Assembly: GCA_964502465.1 (NCBI GenBank)
Contig: CAZCWX010000671.1
Coordinates: forward strand, 1 to 53,080
Direction of reading: 5' to 3'
DNA: 53,080 nucleotides
Source of the DNA: CAZCWX01 sp964502465
Lineage (GTDB): Bacteria > Desulfobacterota > Binatia > Bin18
The notes beneath the pieces are model-generated. The model searched no databases, was not told the origin of the DNA, and saw only the letters and a list, made by a program, of their open reading frames with translations. Each line of letters starts with the position of its first letter. The first letter of the stretch is position 1. A program made the translations under genes and the position numbers. This document shows positions 49,223-53,080 of the stretch, piece after piece.

Positions 49223-50065
49223 ATGCATTATCTATCACGACAAGTTGAGTTTGAAGCTTCACACCGTTACTGGAACCCTGCGTTCTCTGACGAACAAAAT
49301 CGCCGAATTTTCGGGAAGTGCACCAGTCTCTATGGCCATGGGCATAATTATGTCCTTCGCGTGACCCTCAAGGGTCGAGTTGACCCCCGCACGGGTATGG
49401 TGGTCAACATAAAAGAACTCGATCGTGCCTTAAAAGAACTGGCGGCCGAATTTGACCACAAGTTTATAAATCTCGATCATCCCTCATTCCGTGATTACAT
49501 TCCGACTACCGAAAATCTGGTATTGTACATCCGTAATGATCTTGAAAAGAAGCTGCAGGCAGAGAACCCTCGTTATCAGATCTCTCGCGTCACCTTGTAC
49601 GAAGAACCCACTCTTTGGGCCGAAGTTTTTGCCGGAGCAAGAACAAATATGGTAACGTTAACAAAAAGTTTTAGCTTTAGTGCCGCCCACCGTCTCCATA
49701 GTACTGCCCTCTCCGAAGAAGAAAACCGTGCGGTATTCGGAAAGTGCAACAACCCACATGGTCATGGCCACAACTATGAGTTGGAAGTGACGGTTCAAGG
49801 TGCTATTGCCCCTAAAACAGGGATGATTATTGACCTTGTATCCCTGATGCAGATAGTCCAAACTGAAGTAATTGAACGCTTCGACCACAAACATTTGAAT
49901 GAAGACACCGAAGAATTTCGTAACTTAAACCCGACAGGAGAGAACATCGCTAAGGTAATCTGGGACTTGCTGAGGCTGAAACTTCACTCACGTTTGATCA
50001 AGGTAGGTCTGTGGGAAACTCCGAAAAATTTTTTCGAGTATTGTGGCGAATCATCAGGTGAATAA
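49223..50065 (+). CDS. Tandem 6-pyruvoyl-tetrahydropterin synthase/QueD fusion
   Basis: The 280-residue protein is started at ATG 49223. It consists of two complete PTPS/QueD domains: residues about 1-135 (VEFEASHRYWNPAF, FGKCTSLYGHGHNYVL, AEFDHKFINLD, PTTENL) and about 140-275 (FSFSAAHRLHSTAL, FGKCNNPHGHGHNYEL, ERFDHKHLNED, PTGENIAKVI). Each keeps the three zinc histidines (SH/AH and HGH), the catalytic Cys and the Asp-His pair. The family makes tetrahydropterin precursors (PTPS) or 6-carboxy-tetrahydropterin for queuosine (QueD). Single-domain forms are normally about 120-140 residues. An SDR starts 5 nt later, suggesting a sepiapterin-reductase-like next step. Confidence 0.92.
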   Translation: MHYLSRQVEFEASHRYWNPAFSDEQNRRIFGKCTSLYGHGHNYVLRVTLKGRVDPRTGMVVNIKELDRALKELAAEFDHKFINLDHPSFRDYIPTTENLVLYIRNDLEKKLQAENPRYQISRVTLYEEPTLWAEVFAGARTNMVTLTKSFSFSAAHRLHSTALSEEENRAVFGKCNNPHGHGHNYELEVTVQGAIAPKTGMIIDLVSLMQIVQTEVIERFDHKHLNEDTEEFRNLNPTGENIAKVIWDLLRLKLHSRLIKVGLWETPKNFFEYCGESSGE

Positions 50066-50069
50066 TCCA

Positions 50070-50795
50070 ATGTCAACCCAGAATCTACAGGGTCACGTTG
50101 CTATCATTACTGGCGCAGGGTCTGGCATCGGCCAAGCTACCGCTATGACTCTCGCTCACGCAGGAGCCAGCGTTGTCCTCGCTGCACGTACCCAGCAAAA
50201 TCTTGAAGCAGTGGCTCAAGACATTACCCGTAACGGTGGAACAGCCCTGGTAGTCCCTACCGACGTGAGAGACGAACCCCAGGTCGAACGGCTGGTAACA
50301 ACTACCCACACACGTTTTGGTCATGTTGATATTTTAGTCACGAGTGCAGGAGGTGCGACCTTTGGTCCTTTGACCGAGTCTCGCACCGAAGACTGGGATG
50401 CAATGATAAACATTAACCTCCGTGGTACGTATCTCTGCTGCAAGCACGTCCTTTCAGTGATGCTTCCTCAAGGTCGTGGTCATATCCTCAATATCCTTTC
50501 AATAGCGAGTCGGACTATCCTCCCCAGTTCAGCCGGTTATACCGCATCAAAATTTGGCGCCCTGGGTTTTACAAAAGTCATGGCAGCCGAAGTCAGGATG
50601 CACGGAATCAAAGTTACTGCCGTAATCCCGGGAGCGGTGGACACCCCGCTATGGGAGAAGAGCGGCGGGGATTTAGATCGTGGAAAGATGCTTGCTCCGG
50701 CAGATATTGCCGTTGCCATGTTGGGCATTATTACACAGCCACCAAATATCTATACTGATGAAATAGTTTTGATGCCGCCGCTGGGGATTCTGTGA
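50070..50795 (+). CDS. Short-chain dehydrogenase/reductase
   Basis: This 241-residue protein is started at ATG 50070; an earlier GTG at 50043 overlaps the PTPS gene. It has the NAD(P) motif TGAGSGIGQATAM, AARTQQNLEAVAQ, TSAGGATFG in place of NNAG, serine in ILNILSIASR and catalytic YTASK. This is a general SDR reductase. Immediately after a PTPS fusion, it could reduce a pterin side chain as sepiapterin reductase does, but the family resemblance alone does not show that. Its TGA overlaps the start of the BMP lipoprotein gene (GTGA). Confidence 0.88.
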   Translation: MSTQNLQGHVAIITGAGSGIGQATAMTLAHAGASVVLAARTQQNLEAVAQDITRNGGTALVVPTDVRDEPQVERLVTTTHTRFGHVDILVTSAGGATFGPLTESRTEDWDAMININLRGTYLCCKHVLSVMLPQGRGHILNILSIASRTILPSSAGYTASKFGALGFTKVMAAEVRMHGIKVTAVIPGAVDTPLWEKSGGDLDRGKMLAPADIAVAMLGIITQPPNIYTDEIVLMPPLGIL

Positions 50796-51808
50796 ACAGA
50801 TTTCTATTCGTCATCCTACTCAGTCTCCCACTAGTAATGATCAATGCATGCAGTAGAAATGATCTCCAACAGACAAAACCTGACCTGTTTCGCGTTGCCT
50901 TGCTAACTCCGGGACCTGTAAGCGACGCTGGCTGGAATGCGCTTGCCTACGAAGGGCTCATCAAAATACGAGAGACACTCCATGCCGAGGTCAGCCAAGT
51001 TGAAACAAAGACTCCAGCGGAATTCGAAGAAACATTTCGTGATTATGCCAGCCGAGGATTTCAATTGGCCTTTGGCCACGGATTCGAGTTTCAAGATGCC
51101 GCAGCGAAGGTAGGCTCAGACTTCCCCCACACCATCTTTATCACCACTTCAGGAAGTACCATTCGCCCAAATGTTGCCCCCATGAGATTCCTCTTGGAAG
51201 AGGCAACCTATCTAATGGGGGTGATCAGTGCCAAGCTCTCTAAGACTGGTAAGGCTGGTGCGATTGGCGGTATAGAGATCCCTCCACTGACAAGCACTTT
51301 TATGGCATTTGAAGCCGGCGCCAAGAGCATCAGGCCGGATTTTCAGGTCATCGTATCGTATATCGGGAATTGGGAAGATGCCGGAGCAGCAAGACAAGCA
51401 GCGCTAGCCCTTATTGAACAGGGGTGTGATCTGATCATTCCGAATGCTGATGCAGCCAGCCTTGGCGCCTTTCAAGCTGCGAAAGAAAAAAACGTCCGTA
51501 TCTTTGGGACCAACAAAAATCAAAATGATCTTGCTCCTGAGGTGGTAGTCGCGAGCGGAGTCATCGATATTCCAACCGCTTTTCTTTTGGTTGCCCGCGA
51601 AGTACAGGAACGCAAGTTTCACAGTCGTATTATGCGCTTCGGCATGAAAGAAGAGATCATTAGTCTGGTGTATAATCCGCACCTGCAGGTTCCTTTGTCT
51701 TCTGAAATACGAACCCTTGTCAATACAACAAAGTTACGGATCATTGAGGGAACGCTCACTGTTCCAAGTGTCGAGTTCTCTTCTCCCTACCAGACCAATG
51801 CTTCATAA
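50792..51808 (+). CDS. BMP-family ABC transporter substrate-binding lipoprotein
   Basis: This 338-residue protein starts at GTG 50792, overlapping the SDR stop by 4 nt. The signal MNRFLFVILLSLPLVMINAC has a lipobox-like end, so the mature protein is a membrane-anchored lipoprotein on the periplasmic side. FRVALLTPGPVSDAGWNALAYEGL is the BMP/Med family N-terminal block, and FGHGFEFQDAAAKVGSDFP and TYLMGVISAKLSKTGKAGAIGG follow. BMP proteins bind purine nucleosides or related ligands for uptake. The gene order with PTPS and an SDR makes a pterin, deazapurine or nucleoside ligand plausible. The ATPase gene begins 76 nt later. Confidence 0.9.
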   Translation: MNRFLFVILLSLPLVMINACSRNDLQQTKPDLFRVALLTPGPVSDAGWNALAYEGLIKIRETLHAEVSQVETKTPAEFEETFRDYASRGFQLAFGHGFEFQDAAAKVGSDFPHTIFITTSGSTIRPNVAPMRFLLEEATYLMGVISAKLSKTGKAGAIGGIEIPPLTSTFMAFEAGAKSIRPDFQVIVSYIGNWEDAGAARQAALALIEQGCDLIIPNADAASLGAFQAAKEKNVRIFGTNKNQNDLAPEVVVASGVIDIPTAFLLVAREVQERKFHSRIMRFGMKEEIISLVYNPHLQVPLSSEIRTLVNTTKLRIIEGTLTVPSVEFSSPYQTNAS

Positions 51809-51884
51809 TCACCAATAGTAGTATACAGCAAAACTAGCACGTGAGGGTCCCCTGTCCTTCTCCGAGCTCCCTCCTCGCGAACAG

Positions 51885-53080
51885 ATGGCAATCAATTATA
51901 TGCGTGAAGTTTCTTTGCGCGGTATCACAAAATATTTTCTCCAGGTTCGTGCGGTGGACCGCATAAGCATCACTTTTCATGCTGGTGAAATTCACGCGGT
52001 ATTAGGCGAGAATGGCGCTGGTAAATCTACTCTCATGCATGTGCTTTCTGGGCTCTACCGCCCAGACGCCGGAGAAATTGAGATTGACAATCAACGACGG
52101 ATCTTCTCCTCCCCACGCACAGCCCTGGCTGCAGGTATAGCCATGGTGCACCAGCACTTCATGCTGGTGCCCACCTTAACGGTCGCCGAAAACATTCTCC
52201 TCGCACTTCCTGGGAAAGGATACGCTCCTGTACGCCGCCAATTACTTGCACAACAGGTGTTAGACCTCGCCGCCCACTATCACATTGCCATAGACCACCC
52301 AGATACCAAGGTAGCCACCTTATCTGTCGGGGCCCAACAACGAGTCGAAATTCTCAAGGCCTTAGTTGGCAACGCGCATTGTCTAATCCTTGACGAACCA
52401 ACCGCTGTTCTGACCCCGGCAGAAGTTGACAACTTCTTTCTTACCCTCGAACGACTGAAGAGTGAGGGGTACCTTATTATTCTCATTACTCATAAAATTC
52501 CCGAAGTGCTTGCCATTAGCGATCGACTCTCGATTCTTCGTCAAGGCCGTTTAATAACAACTCGTACGACAGCTTCGTGTGGCAGAGAAGAACTCGCTCG
52601 TTTGATGATAGGTGACGAAGCAGATTCTCCTGTATTGCTTCCGCCCTTAAGGCCGCGCGGGTACGATCAACAAGGTCTCCCGCTCCTCGCCCTGGAAAAT
52701 GTATGGAGCCGTTCTGACAATGGCCAGGTGACGTTACGTGGAATATCTTTCCTTCTTCATGCCGGCGAAGTGATAGGAATCGCTGGGGTTGATGGCAATG
52801 GTCAAACTGAACTCACCGAACTGTTAATTGGGCTACAGCTCCCCATCCGTGGCACGATACAGCTCAGCGGGCAGCCTATTACTGCTCCTACGCCATCTCA
52901 ATTACGCTCTGCCAGAGTCTCCCTCATTCCCCAGGACCGCCGACGCGAAGGGCTAGCCCTTCCCCTCACCATTGCGGAGAATTTACTGCTGAATGTGTAC
53001 ACTCTTGCGATCTTCACTCCCGGCTTCCTATTATTCCCCCACGCGGTCCACTGCTTCGCTCGGCAGCAGATTACACGTTT
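51885..53080 (+). CDS. ABC transporter ATP-binding protein (BMP/nucleoside or sugar type), 3' end outside window
   Basis: A frame from ATG 51885 (or 51900) stays open to the window edge (398 codons). It is a double ATPase of the nucleoside/ribose type. The first domain has GENGAGKSTLMHVL (Walker A), a Q-loop in AMVHQHFML, SVGAQQRVEILKALVG (signature) and LILDEPTAVLTPAE (Walker B). The second domain begins near residue 265 with GEVIGIAGVDGNGQTEL, the degenerate Walker A typical of this class, and VSLIPQDRRREGLAL. It powers uptake with the BMP lipoprotein encoded just upstream; permease genes probably follow outside the window. Confidence 0.92.
   Translation, partial: MAINYMREVSLRGITKYFLQVRAVDRISITFHAGEIHAVLGENGAGKSTLMHVLSGLYRPDAGEIEIDNQRRIFSSPRTALAAGIAMVHQHFMLVPTLTVAENILLALPGKGYAPVRRQLLAQQVLDLAAHYHIAIDHPDTKVATLSVGAQQRVEILKALVGNAHCLILDEPTAVLTPAEVDNFFLTLERLKSEGYLIILITHKIPEVLAISDRLSILRQGRLITTRTTASCGREELARLMIGDEADSPVLLPPLRPRGYDQQGLPLLALENVWSRSDNGQVTLRGISFLLHAGEVIGIAGVDGNGQTELTELLIGLQLPIRGTIQLSGQPITAPTPSQLRSARVSLIPQDRRREGLALPLTIAENLLLNVYTLAIFTPGFLLFPHAVHCFARQQITR

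Noticed and set aside
1..53080. CRISPR arrays, tRNA and rRNA genes
   Set aside because: No regularly spaced repeats, no cloverleaf-like stretches and no rRNA-like sequence were noticed on either strand by reading; a covariance search could still find a missed tRNA.

Overview
The window looks like a chromosomal piece of an uncultivated, GC-moderate, Gram-negative-type bacterium with aerobic or respiratory metabolism. Indicators are a hopanoid-type deacetylase (HpnK), several acyl-CoA dehydrogenases, a probable F420-dependent luciferase-like oxidoreductase, a GatCAB amidotransferase, and a Rieske/cytochrome b complex with an eight-heme cytochrome c. I would guess a lineage near Binatota, Tectomicrobia or Desulfobacterota. 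This is inference from gene content only; no rRNA or tRNA gene is visible.

Region 1 (1-8.7 kb) is accessory DNA. A Type II restriction-modification system has a BsaWI-like nuclease converging on a beta-class methyltransferase, with a ribbon-helix-helix (RHH) protein ahead of the methyltransferase. Around it lie hairpin arrays, a MITE-like element, short dispersed repeats, a retropepsin-like aspartic protease pseudogene with two in-frame TAA codons, orphan antitoxin-like genes, and the solo 3' end (domains V-VI) of a group II intron. Embedded here is an intact three-gene operon of two flavin-reductase-fold (PPOX-like) proteins and a GAF-class III nucleotidyl cyclase.

Region 2 (8.7-36.6 kb) is mostly core and metabolic. 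In order it holds hpnK, a double-length eukaryote-like phosphofructokinase, an acyl-CoA dehydrogenase/SDR/LLM cluster, a diheme cytochrome, a DUF1152 protein, an L,D-transpeptidase and murI. These are followed by a SecA with an exceptionally long coiled-coil insertion, argJ, a second acyl-CoA dehydrogenase, gatB-gatA-gatC (reverse strand), yraN, serS, and a respiratory operon. That operon encodes a coiled-coil membrane protein, Rieske protein, cytochrome b N-half, a 29-aa microprotein, cytochrome b C-half, a 57-aa membrane protein, an octaheme cytochrome c and a cupredoxin.

Region 3 (36.6-48.3 kb) is a 10-kb block bounded by two diverged IS4-type transposase fragments in opposite orientation, each next to a very AT-rich island and palindromic repeats. 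Inside are a TPR protein, a bifunctional-nuclease-family protein, a MoxR/VWA (CoxD/CoxE-like) pair and an NRDE protein that is probably leaderless. A translationally coupled operon follows: response regulator, DUF1571-like envelope protein, membrane histidine kinase and pteridine-reductase-like SDR.

Region 4 (48.3-53.1 kb) holds a putative DNA-binding protein, a fused tandem 6-pyruvoyl-tetrahydropterin-synthase-like protein, an SDR, and a BMP-family lipoprotein with its ABC ATPase, which runs off the window. The order suggests a linked pterin or nucleoside synthesis and uptake module.

The best candidates for under-described biology are the cytochrome b/octaheme operon with its two microproteins, the PPOX-PPOX-GAF-cyclase operon, the SecA insertion, the two-component system with an intercalated DUF1571 protein, and the tandem-PTPS/SDR/BMP transporter module.
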